A stretch of DNA of 64,000 nucleotides from Trileptium ribeirensis. Lineage: Eukaryota; Nematoda; Enoplea; Enoplida; Thoracostomopsidae. Positions 31,259-42,990 of the stretch are shown piece by piece. A program made the position numbers and the translations under genes. Where the stretch lies: the NCBI GenBank assembly GCA_030248225.1, contig JASANE010018345.1, positions 26,597-90,596 on the forward strand, given 5' to 3'. Within the stretch, counting starts at the first letter, position 1; each line of letters starts with the position of its first letter. The notes beneath the pieces are model-generated. The model did no database searches and was not told the DNA's origin. It saw nothing but the letters and a program-made list of their open reading frames with translations.

Positions 31259-33000
31259 TGAAGGCGTCCATGCTCCGACTTAACTCAGCAATGCGGCCAG
31301 AGTTAAGACAGGGTATGGGGCTAGAGAAGCAGGTATAACCATCAGGTTCCAGGGTTGTTGGATGCATGACTATGCACTCGGGAACATATTGTTACCATTT
31401 ATGTATTAACCAGTGAGCAAAATGTATTACCTGTGCTGTTCGTGATACTAGTATTGGGGCAAAGTATAACTGCACCAGACACTAAAACTATTGCTATATA
31501 CAGATTGCCTGAAATAAAATGACAAGTAGTGCAAATACTATATATCGGGGTGGCGTAAACGTATCACAGTGACAAGTTAAGAATTCCCGGTGAGTGCCTA
31601 GCACCTCTAAAGCGTGGAACCATAAAATGCTAGGGACCAACCAGGATCAGCGTAAGGAAAAATAAATGAGTCCCTACCGGTGACCAGCACCTTTGGCTGA
31701 GTTAACCAGTTAACTAAATAACTAGGGATCGGCTCAAATTCGATCAACGACACAAGTTCCGCTGAAAAGTTTTAATACCCGTTATTAAGCTGAAACTTTA
31801 TGAACAAGATTATAAACAAAGTTAGTATTACAAGATAAATTGTACAAAGGAAAAAAACTTAACAATATCTAGCCTTATGCACTAGAAATGTAGTAGTTAA
31901 TAATTAACAAAGTATTGGCACCGCGTTAGGACTAGCCTAAAACATAAGCGAGTTTGCGGGACTTATAACAATTTTTATATTTTTATAGGATTTGGGGCCA
32001 AAAGTTTTACTTTTAAGCGTATATTAAAAGGTATACAAATACTAGGTCGAATCCATCCAAGAAAATCGTAACATTCGTAAATCGTGAAAACCTGAAAAAT
32101 CGTACAAAGTTTATGTGTTAGTGTGGACAGGACAAGTGACACAGGATGCCCCTAAATAGAACGTGGGTGTTGGACCATAACCGCCAAGCCCCCTAAGCGT
32201 AAAATTTCCCCGGCCTGCACGCTGGGTGACCCCTAGGCGAGGTTTGCGCTAAGACATAATTCCGGTAATTATGTCCCACCCTAGAGCATACTTACAACGC
32301 TGCCTTCGACGATAGAGCAGCCCATAGAAGACGGCCTGGTTCCAACGTGTGGTAAAAATGGTTCCGGAAAGGGAGAAAAACCAATCCCACCCAGAGGTTC
32401 CCGTTTAGGAGATGGACTGCCCTCTTTTTCTGGTCTGCCTTATCCCGGCTAGGGCTTACTTTGCCTAGCGCACCCGCCACCTCGGCAGGGTCCAGAAAAG
32501 TAGGGTAACCTCCTGTTACGCCACTGCAGATCTATGTAGGTCTATGTTTGTGTGCAAAATACGGAATGAGTGCGTATACGAAAGAGGTTAGAACTGTAAG
32601 GGGGGGTGGTTCCTAGGTATGCAATGATTTAAATATGCGTGGATTTACCCTAAGATAGTAAACCATAATGAAAACTCATGTCATGGAAAAATGCTAGAGG
32701 AGCTCGAAAATACTCCTAAAGTCGTGTACTCGTCTTCGCCTAACCACCATGAACAAAATTAATATCAGTAAAATATCGGTATTAAAACAAAGTTAATAAC
32801 TTATAATTAAGTATACACCATTACAAGAGAAAGACTAAACTACTAATATTAATAATAAGTCAGAATTCGCAGAGGAAAAGAAACAACAAAACAAAAGAAC
32901 ATAAAAATTGAAACAATGAATAACGAACGTAAATCGACGCGTAACTCCACACTCACATGTCGTCGAACACTCCATACTAACTAACAATATTACAACTTCT

Positions 33001-33027
33001 CCAAAATGGCGACTTGCGCATGCGCAA
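33001..33027. promoter_or_regulatory. YY1-like plus NRF1-like composite site
   Basis: CCAAAATGGCGAC fits the YY1 consensus. Right after it, TTGCGCATGCGCAA is a 14-bp perfect palindrome matching the NRF1 site (YGCGCAYGCGCR). Such pairs mark housekeeping or TE promoters in animals. No transcript is evident, so the role is inferred. Confidence 0.4.
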
Positions 33028-33814
33028 ATCCTCCAGAAAAGCCAAATTTATTTAGTGACAATTTTTATTATTTAGTAATATTATTTTATATTTTGAAAAT
33101 AAATTTTAGGAAATTTTAAATTTGAAGTAATAGAAATTTAAGGGTGCTTCACCGGGATTAGGTAGATTCCCAACTAGGAATAGGTAGTTAAGACCCCAGC
33201 GAATAATTTTAGAGTTTTCAGAAATTGCATAACGTTGAAAAAGGTTGAATATCGAAATGTTTGAACTTAGGGAGAATAACAGAAATTAGGGGATACCCAA
33301 AAAGAAAAACGACAGCGGGGAAAAGATAAAATGTAGTCCCACCTTAGGATAGAATTTGTTCCTGCTTGATGAAATACTAATATGTTTAAACTTTTATGAA
33401 TAAAGTGAAAAAGTTGATTTTTAAGTAAAATTGAGTATAATATCAGGGTATAGAGGTAATATATTACCATATAAGTGTAGATCAAAGGTGTACCCAAATA
33501 GAAATGAGTATTACCTTACCGGGGATAAGGTACAATATACCCCATCAGGAGTAATTAAAGAATCCGAGAGAATTATGTTGTTTGAACCAATAATAAGGGA
33601 ACTTATAAATTTATGAATTTCGACCCATATTTAGGAAATAATAGTCCCCGAAATAAGAGTGAAATGGGGTGGTTACGGTGGTTACCCAAGGTGTAGCCGC
33701 GTGCCATTCCGCTTGGGAAGCATAACCACCACTCCCTTTTGGGAAAATTTTAAAAAAGGAATTAATCTCGGTGTTTGGTTTAAGATACTAAATATGTGGA
33801 ACTATAACCCATAG

Positions 33815-33822
33815 CTTATAGG
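33815..33822. repeat. 8-bp target site duplication, left (CTTATAGG)
   Basis: CTTATAGG lies directly before the TIR start at 33823 and is repeated directly after the other end at 42088-42095. Confidence 0.9.
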
Positions 33823-36143
33823 CAGGGAATAACCGGAACCGAAATTTACCGGAACCGGAACCGTCCATTTAAACCGGATCCGGAACCGGAACCGGAACCT
33901 GGTCTTCGAAATTTATATATAGAAAAAAAAATAAAAGAAATAAAGGAAAAATAGAAAAAAAAAAAGATAAAAAAAATCTAAAAAAAAAAAAAAATAAATG
34001 GGGAGGAAAAATTGCCCCCTGAGAAATTAAAAAAAGAGAGGGAAAAAGAAAGCTAATATAATATCGACGTGACGCTGCTGCACTGCGCACTTCCCAGACG
34101 CAATGCCCATACGACCCCGGCTATCGTGACTTCAAGGGCGGACCTGATGGGTTTCAATCACGCGAATGTCTTTTCCCACGCGAGTCAGGCCCAAGAAATG
34201 ACGGAGCTTAGCAAGCCGCAGGAGCGCTTCACAGGATGTGTTCTGATCCTGCCGGACGGGTTGCGCACGTAGTCTACGAGGTACTACCTTTGAGGTCCCC
34301 AGGGAGGTCGGCTCCGTCACCTGCTCACAGGCCAAAGAGACCGTACCACTATTCCCTCTCCACGTCTAACCCGGGAAGTATGCGATTCTTTCTAACTTTC
34401 TAAAAATGGGCAATTATTTGGTTTTGTTTTAGCCAGTGGCCCCCACTAGGGTCCGACAAATCCCTAGACGTTTAACGTCGGATCCGCGCGTATCTAATTT
34501 CCTAGTTTGGGTGCTCAGCGTGAGTTTAAAATTTTCTTTTCTAATGAGTCGCACCAGTCGTACCTATACAACAACAATGATTAATAAACTAATTTGTAAT
34601 CGGCGAGTCACGCTCAGGTTTGCTTCTTCGATGCGCGTGTCAAACCTGAACGTGGGTCGTCGATCGGGGTGACGGATTTCAAACCCCTTCAATTCCTATC
34701 GCTACAGTGGGTCAACAAAACACTTACACAATTCGGGTTTTCAGCGAGCATTTATTGATGAGTTACACAAAAATTTACGGGTACGCGGACAGATACATAT
34801 TGTACGGGCAGATACAATAGCGTTATGTCACATTTATAGCACGCTAATACGTAATAAGCAGAGCATCGGTTGGGGAGGGTCGCGGAGTCATCGCCTTTTT
34901 CATGGAACTCTCACAGCTGAGTCAAAACACGGCGTGTACTGTGAAGCCTTATCTTATGACAGCTGCGCTTACCTTACTCATGGAAAACAGTAGTGGGTGA
35001 AGTTAAGATTAGTACTAATGGGTGCTACGGTTAGTTATCGACATCATGAAGGCGCCATCGAAATAACTAGTGGCTCAGTACTACATTCGCTGACAATGTT
35101 GGGTACTCCGATACACAATAGGTTCAGGTAAGCGAAAGGCGGAACGAGGCGGGGATACGGGGATGAGCGTGCAACGGGACGTTTGCGAGACTTCATCTTG
35201 CTCATGCAAATCACAAACTTATGGTACATAATGATCAGGTAATTGAATTCGCAATTAGTAGCAATGCGGTTAACTTATGACAACTCAACACAATAATGGA
35301 TACAACAATGCTTGAGGATATCATGACAAGAGTATGCAATATTCCTTGGTACGACTCCTAAGTGCTTTTCTAAGTGTGCGACAACGGTACGCTACAAGAT
35401 TTTCTCCTACTCGCATACATACATACAAGTTTGAAATGTGATATAAACTTTGTTCTGAAATATCCGGATACTCTACATAATTTTGCTCCTTGTTCTCTAC
35501 TAGATTGCTCCACAAGCACGGTGGAATTTAGGCCCTGATTTTCATAATTCTTTGATCCGGGTCATGGCAGGAACAAATGCTTCGAATACAACAACTTGAT
35601 TTGTAACAACAGAGAAAAGGAACGATCGGGGCGGACTAGGCTCTCGGACACTTACGGGGTCCCGGTAGACAGAAGTTGGGACCGAATTTTGAGCCTTTCC
35701 CAATACTAAATTTTGTCGCGCATGCTATACGGGTTGTACCTATGATTTTAATCGAAACGAGCAATATCAGAGGCGAGGCCCCGTGGGCCGTCGGCATTAC
35801 TCTAATAATACTAAAGCCTGCCTTGATTGGACTTGGGAAACGTTCAAAAACGAGTTCAATTTGGTATTGAAATTTGAGTGTTGTTTCGAACAATTCCTGC
35901 TCGACTAGACGAGGCGACAAACGAAGGCCCCGGTTGATAGGACAACCGTAGCCAATTTTCTAGCTTAATCCTATTCGGTAGATATCCTCAGACTAATTTG
36001 TCTCCTAATTTTCGATCGAGATTTGAGCTTAAATTCCGTAGGGGCTGGAGAAAACTACAATTCGCTATATCTTCCTAAATTACCAGCCTTTTTCTACGAA
36101 CTTTTGCATGGATGCTGGGTTTGACCTTCTACTTCGAATTCCT

Positions 36144-37469
36144 AGGACCGGGTCAACGGTCCTCACAAAAATGGTCCGTCGGGCCGAGACCCGATAGACT
36201 CGAAGTCGCATTTGGCGACTTCGACAATCTTGAAATCCTAAAATATTTTCACTGCTAATGCAACTTATCAACACTGGGGAATTTGATATTTTCCTTTCCC
36301 CAGCTAAAACGCTTGGAAAAGCAAGACCAAAACAGACTTACGAAAACAGTCTGTATTATGAAATTTGAACTACAATTCGAGCAACTGTGGTGCGGGTCGG
36401 ACTTAGATTGCTCGTAACTTTTGAACGGGCCACGGCTTTGCCGGGCTCAATAGCTTAAACGAAAGGCCTGCTGGGCCTCTATATCTACAAGAAAAATTGT
36501 TAAACTTCCTGGAACCGATGTCCAGATATAGATGTATAAAGTTCGGGTAAAAGCGGATCACTATCGGGCCGTCGGGTTTGTAATTCCGACATGATAAAGT
36601 TAAAGTTTATGAGACTACCTTAAAGCAGACATGCTTGCGAAGAAACTGCGAAGGTTTCACCAAGATTCCTGAAGGGAATCATAAAATAATTTACTGTTAG
36701 TCTGAAATATACATTTTTAGTGAGGTTAGGCCGCTTCAGGGCCGTCGGGTTTCAGTTTCCGACTCGAAATCAACGAGTTTTAGAGTCCTATTCATTAGCG
36801 GACATTCTCACGAAGAAACTGCCAAAGTTCTGACAAAATTCCTGAAAGAGGACGTAAGTTACTTGTATTTTCGCGTTTTGCTGGGAGTGACCCTTTTTCG
36901 GGTCGCTGGACCTAAGTTCTGGGTCGATATTCGAACGTCTCAAACATTGAATCTATAGTTCGGTTCCTCCGAGAGGTCCGGGTAGAATTTTAGCAAATTT
37001 GTTGAGGTAATTCCTGTAACGCGCCAACTTCCTACCGGTGTGAGCTGGCTCAATAGCGTTGCCTTAAATGAGTACATCTGGCTGCGACTTAATACCAAGT
37101 TTATTCGACATATGCTACCGGGAGCATTATTAACTTATGGTCAGGATTTGGGCTAAGTTCCTATGGTAGCGTAATCCAAAAATACAAATAAAAATCCAAT
37201 TGATAGAGCTCCAAAATCGACGGACGGTTTCACGTCCAAAGAAATCAATAAACCAAGAAAACATCTAGCATAAAGTCCTCGGCAAAGTACTTGACACGGA
37301 TGATGTGACATGACTGCGGATGATTCGGAGTGCTAATTAAAAGTCTTATTCAGCCAAAATTCTTTCAACCAAAATGTTTAGTTTAACCTCGGTCAGCTCA
37401 GGGAATAGTTTCCAAAATCCTACCTCGACTCAGGGAATCATGTAAAATTATTCGGCGCGAGTGTCGCGC
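36144..37469. repeat. Hairpin series in block B, part 1
   Basis: Perfect stems read by eye: 36144-36163 (AGGACCG/CGGTCCT), 36179-36194 (TCGGG/CCCGA), 36200-36224 (TCGAAGTCGC/GCGACTTCGA), 36571-36590 and 36744-36763 (both GTCGG/CCGAC), 36664-36680 (GATTCC/GGAATC), 36889-36904 (GACCC/GGGTC), 37112-37127 (ATGCT/AGCAT), 37222-37237 (GGACG/CGTCC), 37455-37469 (GCGCGA/TCGCGC). Confidence 0.6.
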
Positions 37470-38610
37470 TTATTTGTGTCCTAACTCTGTGACCGAGGGA
37501 GGTCCAGTACGACTTTGGCCACCGAATTACTATGTCTGAGTCCTCGAGTCGGCGGGACAAGCTAGGACGGACAGGGCTATCATGTAAACGGGAGTGTGGA
37601 CTGGGAGGCCGTGGAGACCTAGGCTAAAAGTTGATCAATGCGAACTATTCGCTCCTACCCTAACTATCCTCAGGACTAATCCTATCTCATATCGGTACTG
37701 TTACATGGCTAACCTACACCTCCCCGTCCACACTTACATCTTTGTATCCTTTGACTCGGCGTCCATCGCGGGTGTCCGTCCAACCATAGAAGTAACCAAC
37801 GAAAACCATATAAAAAGAAAAACACTTGAATCCGTCGTAATAATGAAAGCGACAGAGCCGGTCTGCAAAACGACCGAACTCTGCGCTGCCGCAGTCGTAC
37901 TGAACTCTGCAGAGTCTTTGCGACTCTGCTTTTATACCAAAATTTGAAATTTTGAATTTTTGAATTTTGGAGCCGTTAAAGTGCTTATTCAGCACTTTTG
38001 CTCGATTTTGTGACCCAATCTTGCTTAACTAAGTCAACTTTGTTATCGGCCGAATTCCGATCATATTTTCGGAAATTTCGGACCGATTTTCTTATAAAAT
38101 CTTATTTAATAAATATAATTTACGACTTTGTTGACGACAATTTTAATATAAAGTTCTTCAAAACTAATATGAAAGTTGCTAGAAACTTCTCTCAAACTAA
38201 ATTTCAAACTGAAAACGAACTATGACACATGAGTAAAACTAAACTTCCAAATTTATAAACTAAACTATCATATTTTATACTAAACTTAACATCGAAGTTT
38301 CTAGTAACTTCAATAAACTTTTATATAAAGCTGCTAGATAAGTATTATACTACTGTATTAGACCTCAAATTAAACTCCAATTTATGTAACTTTAATATGG
38401 ACTCATTGATATTACTTATATCAGAGGCAGTCTTTAAAATACAAAACAATTATAGTTGCACTTTCTCCAAGCTTTCTAATTTATAACTAATATTAACTTT
38501 ATACTAACATTGCATCAACTCCGAAGTTCATACGTTGTTTACTTATACAGCTGCTATAAAACTACTTACACGGTGGTTCAGAAGCCGGTTTAACTTATAG
38601 CTAGATCGTC

Positions 38611-39437
38611 ACAGCTTGAATGAGTCAAGCTGTACTATACGAGCATCAGCTATAACGGTTCACTGCAACACTTATACTAAATTTTAATCAATATATATAA
38701 TATACATCAAAGCTACCAAATATTAATTTTTACAACAATGCAGCAGTAAGCTATACAAAAGAAAATGCCGGCTAAAATATAAATTTCATATCAAACCGTG
38801 TAAACTTATATATACATATAGTTTTACTGGAAAATGCTTCAGAAATAAAAGACGCGGCTTATGTAAACAAAAAAAAGAGAAGGCGAGGGCAAGTGGGGTA
38901 AAAGAAGGTGGCGGTCCTCGGGGAGTGGTCAAAGTGCCAAAACAAACCCGGATTCGGACTCAGTATGTCCGTCCGGTTAAAATGATGTGTAACAGGGCCG
39001 TATTCGGTCTTCAGGGGGAAAAATAGACTTTTGGGGGAGGGTCCATGCCAAATTTTCCAAAACCCGGGGTGTTTAAACGGTTCTCCTGGGTTCGGGGCGC
39101 ACTTTTCTGGGGAGTTCTATACAGTTTTGGATTCGTCTCGACACGGGGAATCCAATGAGGGGTGACACGCCGGTCGGGGCGTTATTTTAAAATCTTCTTA
39201 TGGGGTACCCAAAAGTGGGCGCATCTAGACCCGTCCGGGCTCAAATGAAAGCCTCGGGTCTGGGGATTCTAACGATACCACTCATACGGTTTTCTGTCCA
39301 TAATTCGTCGAATTATTTAGTTAATTGTATTTTACCAGTTTACTTGTATACTAATTGGTCCCTACGTCCGTGGATCCGGGTCGGATTTCCACGAAACCGG
39401 TCTCATTCGAAAGGCCGTAAATTTCTCTACAAGAAAT
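38611..39437. repeat. Hairpin series in block B, part 2
   Basis: Stems: 38611-38633 (ACAGCTTGA/TCAAGCTGT), 38948-38976 (CCGG-CGGAC / GTCCG-CCGG), 39167-39182 (ACGCC/GGCGT), 39301-39315 (TAATTCG/CGAATTA), 39369-39393 (CGTGGA/TCCACG) and 39421-39437 (ATTTCT/AGAAAT). Confidence 0.6.
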
Positions 39438-39552
39438 GTTAAGTACAAAATTTTGGAATTCCCAACGGTTCCGGAGATATGGACCGGAGCCGGTATTTTC
39501 GGCTTCTAAATTTCATAAATTTTCACAAATTTTACTTTTGTTGCTTATCTCA

Positions 39553-39908
39553 ACCAGCGAAATTGAACGCTGGTAGAGGATATTTTGTAAAGTTCGACTA
39601 ATTACCAGTGTAGCGAGCACTGGTAAACTTTATATTTTCGGTTTCCACTTATAATTTTCAAGAAATTGTTTCGATCGCTGTTCGCTTTCGAGCGGACAGC
39701 CACATTTTTTTGTAGTCCTCATTCGTGAGGACGGTCGTGACGGGTGTCCGTCACGGCCAGTATTTCCTAAGAAAATTTGCAACTCGTTTTGAGGTCCTAC
39801 CGCTCGGGGTAGGGCTATTCTTATATATACTTTTACACTGGGTCCGGCGGGGGAGTCGTACCGTCCTAAAATTCCTACGAAATCGCGTATGGCAAGGGCT
39901 CGCCATAC
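39553..39908. repeat. Dense hairpin chain: seven stem-loops in 356 bp
   Basis: 39553-39574 (ACCAGCG/CGCTGGT), 39602-39626 (TTACCAGTG/CACTGGTAA), 39677-39700 (GCTGT-CGCT/AGCG-ACAGC, TTCG loop), 39715-39732 (GTCCTCA/TGAGGAC, TTCG loop), 39733-39758 (GGTCGTGACGG/CCGTCACGGCC), 39796-39813 (CCTACC/GGTAGG), 39887-39908 (GTATGGC/GCCATAC). The first two are related by paired changes (GCG/CGC against GTG/CAC). Confidence 0.7.
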
Positions 39909-40059
39909 TCAAGTTCTGTACCTATAAAAATCTCAGTTCGCGTGCGCAAAAATCCTAAAATTCCTTCTAAAACATGTCAAAGACGTTACACTCCTCTGAT
40001 CATATTCCCAGCCTAAAATTATGAAGATACACAACAAAGTATGACAATCAGAGCATATA

Positions 40060-40615
40060 AATCATGGTCGAACGCAGGCGCTTTTATGGCCTGTTCGACC
40101 CAATAAAACGATACAATCATAACACAATATTGGCATGATACGGTATACGACAATAACAATGGCGGCGCTTTTACGGCCGCAGGCAATAACAATAGATAGT
40201 ATGAACAGAGTACAATAATTAATTAACAATTTATATCCCAATCAAATTGTCGAAACTTGTACCTGAAAACATGTATGGACAACAATATCAATTCCACGGC
40301 ACACAGTTATATCATACGGTCATGGTAACATATCGAAAATGTGCCTTTATGGCCATCAAACGAATAACAATAACGATGATAAGGGTACATAATTCAACTA
40401 TACATACAGGGTGCCTTTATGGCCAATAGAAAATGATGCAAATACTAATATATATGTACCAAAGCGTGCCATTGGGGCACTATAATCAATATGTACATAG
40501 CTGAATATAGACATCTGCACAAACGATTACGATTCTTCAGCAATTATTACTTTCCTGAAAGGGCAACGGTAATACCCATCTTGATCAAAACATGTCGGCG
40601 GTGCAGGCCGAAATA
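40060..40615. repeat. Degenerate tandem repeat with conserved hairpins around TTTTATGGCC
   Basis: Units of about 70-170 bp, each with a stem around a TTTAT-like loop: 40066-40100 (GGTCGAAC-AGGC / GCCTGTTCGACC), 40162-40180 (GCGGC/GCCGC), 40339-40356 (ATG-GCC / GGC-CAT), 40466-40480 (GTGCC/GGCAC), 40595-40611 (TCGGC/GCCGA). Stem sequences change while complementarity is kept. Confidence 0.6.
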
Positions 40616-41067
40616 CTAAAAAATACGAATCATTCACATGGCGGGACTATTTAGATCTGGTTACTCCGTTTACTTATATATATATAGATGGTAGGATTGA
40701 ATTTGTTCCAATTACATACGTATATACCTTGATTCTGGTTCTGTCTCAATTTGCTACGTATATACCTGATAATTTCTGATTTATCGTACTTATAGCTATA
40801 TTGATCTTACAAGTTGTTCCAAGTACTGGTTCGCGTATATACTGCGGTTCAGGATTTGTGCCAGTTAGGCGATCTTCTATGAGGTGACAACGGTTTTATG
40901 GTCAACGTGTGTATATATAAAGAACTCAATATATATATTCGCTTGTGATTAATTGATTCTGCTCACTTAACTGTACGTATCGTTGGGGCAAGGGTGGGTT
41001 CCGTACCCATTTGGGCCATTCCTGTCGGGTGTTCCGGGTTGGGGAGAAACTGGTGACTGAATTCGGA

Positions 41068-41515
41068 AAAGTTGACCACTATACACGTGGTCATGATTAA
41101 AAATCCGGTGGAAAACATTGACTCGACTAAATGTTGACCATTACACTATGGTCGGGATTTTTTGTACTCGAATAAATGTTGTCCATTACACTGTCGACGG
41201 GATTTTTTGTATTCGGAAAAAATGTTGTCCATTATACTGTGGACGGGATTTTTTTTTTTTTGTATTACTCGGAAAAAATGTTGTCCATTATACTGTGGAC
41301 ATAATTATTGGTGGTCTGAAAAATGTTGACCATGGCACTGTGGTCAGATTTATTTTTATTCGAAAAAATGTTAACCATTGGGTGTGGTCAGATTTATTTT
41401 AAATGTTGGCCATTATCGTGTGGTCAGGATTTTCGTAAATGTTGACCATAGCTGTGTGGTCAAGATTATGGGTTTTCGCTAAAAGTCTGCCATTAGGCTG
41501 TGGTCAGGATTATCC
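41068..41515 (+). repeat. Ten-unit minisatellite, each unit with a TTGACCAT...ATGGTCA hairpin
   Basis: Units of about 35-60 bp starting near 41069, 41133, 41177, 41223, 41280, 41324, 41370, 41405, 41440 and 41487. Most units have GACCA and TGGTC about 7-9 bases apart. In units 3-5 the left arm is GTCCA; the right arm changes to TGGAC in units 4 and 5 and to TCGAC in unit 3, so the swapped pair is kept. Unit 8 has a G-T pair in its place. Confidence 0.7.
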
Positions 41516-42087
41516 ACCTCGTAACGATCCGTAAGGATCTGTTACATGTTCGACAATTCTCGTTTTTGGACATTCAGAGCAAAGCTTCCCACCTGCGTCT
41601 GCGCACGTGTGCTCAGCTGGGCGGACACACCTCGGCTCCCCCCCCCCCAACAGGAAAAAAGAGCACAACACAACCCCCGCGCCACCCGCCATACTCTGTT
41701 ACCGAGTTGGACCGGTTTAATTCAAACGTATCCCACAGACTTCTGGATGTGTAAAATAGCTGCTACAAGCATCGACCTGGCTTTGATTTAACAAACTCCT
41801 GCAGGTTATTATGAAAAACTCCTGCTCAAATTATGTGCCCTACTTACGTTTCACACGGCAAATTGGTTAGTTAATCTTTTCTTTTGCTTGGTTGTATTGG
41901 AGCTTTATCATTGTGTAATATATATTACATATGTTTGGATTACAGGATGAAGCAAAAAACGTGGAAAATTTCAAACAAAATTTTTAAACCGGAATTCCGG
42001 TTCCGGTATGCTTTTTGCCCTTTGCCGGAACCGGAACACGATTTTCGCCGGAACCGGAACCGGAACCGGAATTCCGGTTACTCCCTG

Positions 42088-42095
42088 CTTATAGG
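42088..42095. repeat. 8-bp target site duplication, right (CTTATAGG)
   Basis: Exact copy of 33815-33822, flanking the hAT-type 3' end. Confidence 0.9.
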
Positions 42096-42990
42096 ATATG
42101 ATTAAGAAGTCCTATAACCCTAATGATAAGAAATAAGGATTTCCCATGCCCAAAGTAGTAGAAAATGTCCTAACAACCGAGGTTATAAGAGTTGCCCCTC
42201 TGGGAGAATCATTATCTCCCCTGGAGAGGATGATTAGTTCCTTACAAGTTTAAGGATAAAACTTAGATTAGTAAAATATGATTTCTGGGCAAGGAAAAAT
42301 ACAAGGTTGAACCTGCCCAAAAGTTGACAGTACGAACCTCACAAGAGGAAAATTTAAGGAACTATTAGTGTCTAAGGAAAAGGTTAAGGTACTCAGATAA
42401 GCGTACGGGTTTAGCCGTACGGATGGCTTCGTACAAACCTCACAAGAAGAAAAGTAATTAATAAGTAACCTAATGCTAACTATCAGATAATTATTTAGAA
42501 TAATAATGCGCTCAAAACTTGAGTTGAGAAATAATAATGCGCTCAAAACTTGAGTTGAGAAATAAAAAGCAAGGCTTTGCAAGTGACAAACTTATAGGGA
42601 AGCCGGAAACACTAGTCGATAAAATGTCGGGAAACTAGGTAATTCTGAGGCACGGATATCAAGCGTGGTCAGTAATAATTATTGTAAAACAAAGCTCCGA
42701 TCTTTTGGATTAATCTGTCGTGTGCGTTTAATAACTTTTGAATAAACATTCTAACATCGCCTTTATTTGGTTTTTATTGGATAAATCAATAGAGCAAATC
42801 GTCTTAGTCAAACTGCAACGCGAGTTGAATAAAAGCATCGAGTAAGATAAACGCGCCCACGTAAAGGACCTATCATAGCTTTCCGCCGGAACTACTGGCC
42901 ACGCATACGAACACCACATCTTCGAGTGACGAATCCCCTCCCAGTTTCAATTCCGATGGCCATCATAATAAAAATACCCTCAAACCCCTA
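42096..42990. repeat. Hairpin-rich block A, continuation after the hAT-type copy
   Basis: Sequence like 29700-29870 (TAGCCGTACGGATGG, CTTCGTACAAACC, CTCACAAGA). Stems: 42197-42229 (CCTCT-GGGAGA / TCTCCC-AGAGG) and 42402-42421 (CGTACGG/CCGTACG). A 36-bp unit with CTCAAAACTTGAG is duplicated at about 42503-42562. Confidence 0.55.

Larger units (their letters stand above)
28321..33822. repeat. Hairpin-rich non-coding block A (interrupted at right by the hAT-type copy)
   Basis: About 5.5 kb without genes. It holds many short perfect stem-loops: 29547-29558 (GTACTTAAGTAC), 30414-31258 (a set with GA internal loops), 31700-31715, 31926-31940 (TTAGG/CCTAA), 32253-32275 (9-bp stem GACATAATT) and 33677-33730. 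GCCGTCCGGA recurs at 29662 and 29773. The block resumes after the hAT-type copy at 42096, where related sequence (CGTACGGGTTTAGCCGTACG) is seen. Element class unknown. Confidence 0.55.
33926..41560. repeat. 7.6-kb insert with hairpin-rich block B
   Basis: Begins with an A-rich tract (33926-34060), then GC-richer non-coding DNA to about 37.7 kb, an AT-richer part to 38.9 kb, and hairpin chains at 38.9-41.5 kb. I found no ORF with a recognisable domain. Perfect stems are frequent, e.g. 36200-36224 (10 bp), 38611-38633 (9 bp), 39602-39626 (9 bp) and 40066-40100 (12 bp with 2-nt bulge). No terminal repeats recognised, so the insert boundaries come only from loss of homology to the hAT-type family. 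Confidence 0.55.
33823..42087 (+). mobile_element. hAT-type element copy, expanded to 8.3 kb by an internal insert
   Basis: Starts CAGGGAATAACCGGAA and ends TTCCGGTTACTCCCTG, flanked by an exact 8-bp TSD CTTATAGG. The first ~100 bp and the last ~525 bp match the complete copy at 16790-17957. The middle (about 33926-41560) is unrelated and is described separately. The TSD shows that both ends belong to one insertion. Either the element was later hit by a big insertion or this is a composite that moved as a unit. Confidence 0.85.

Noticed and set aside
41068..41515. CRISPR-like spaced repeats
   Set aside because: Units vary in length and sequence, there are no unique spacers, and the context is eukaryotic.
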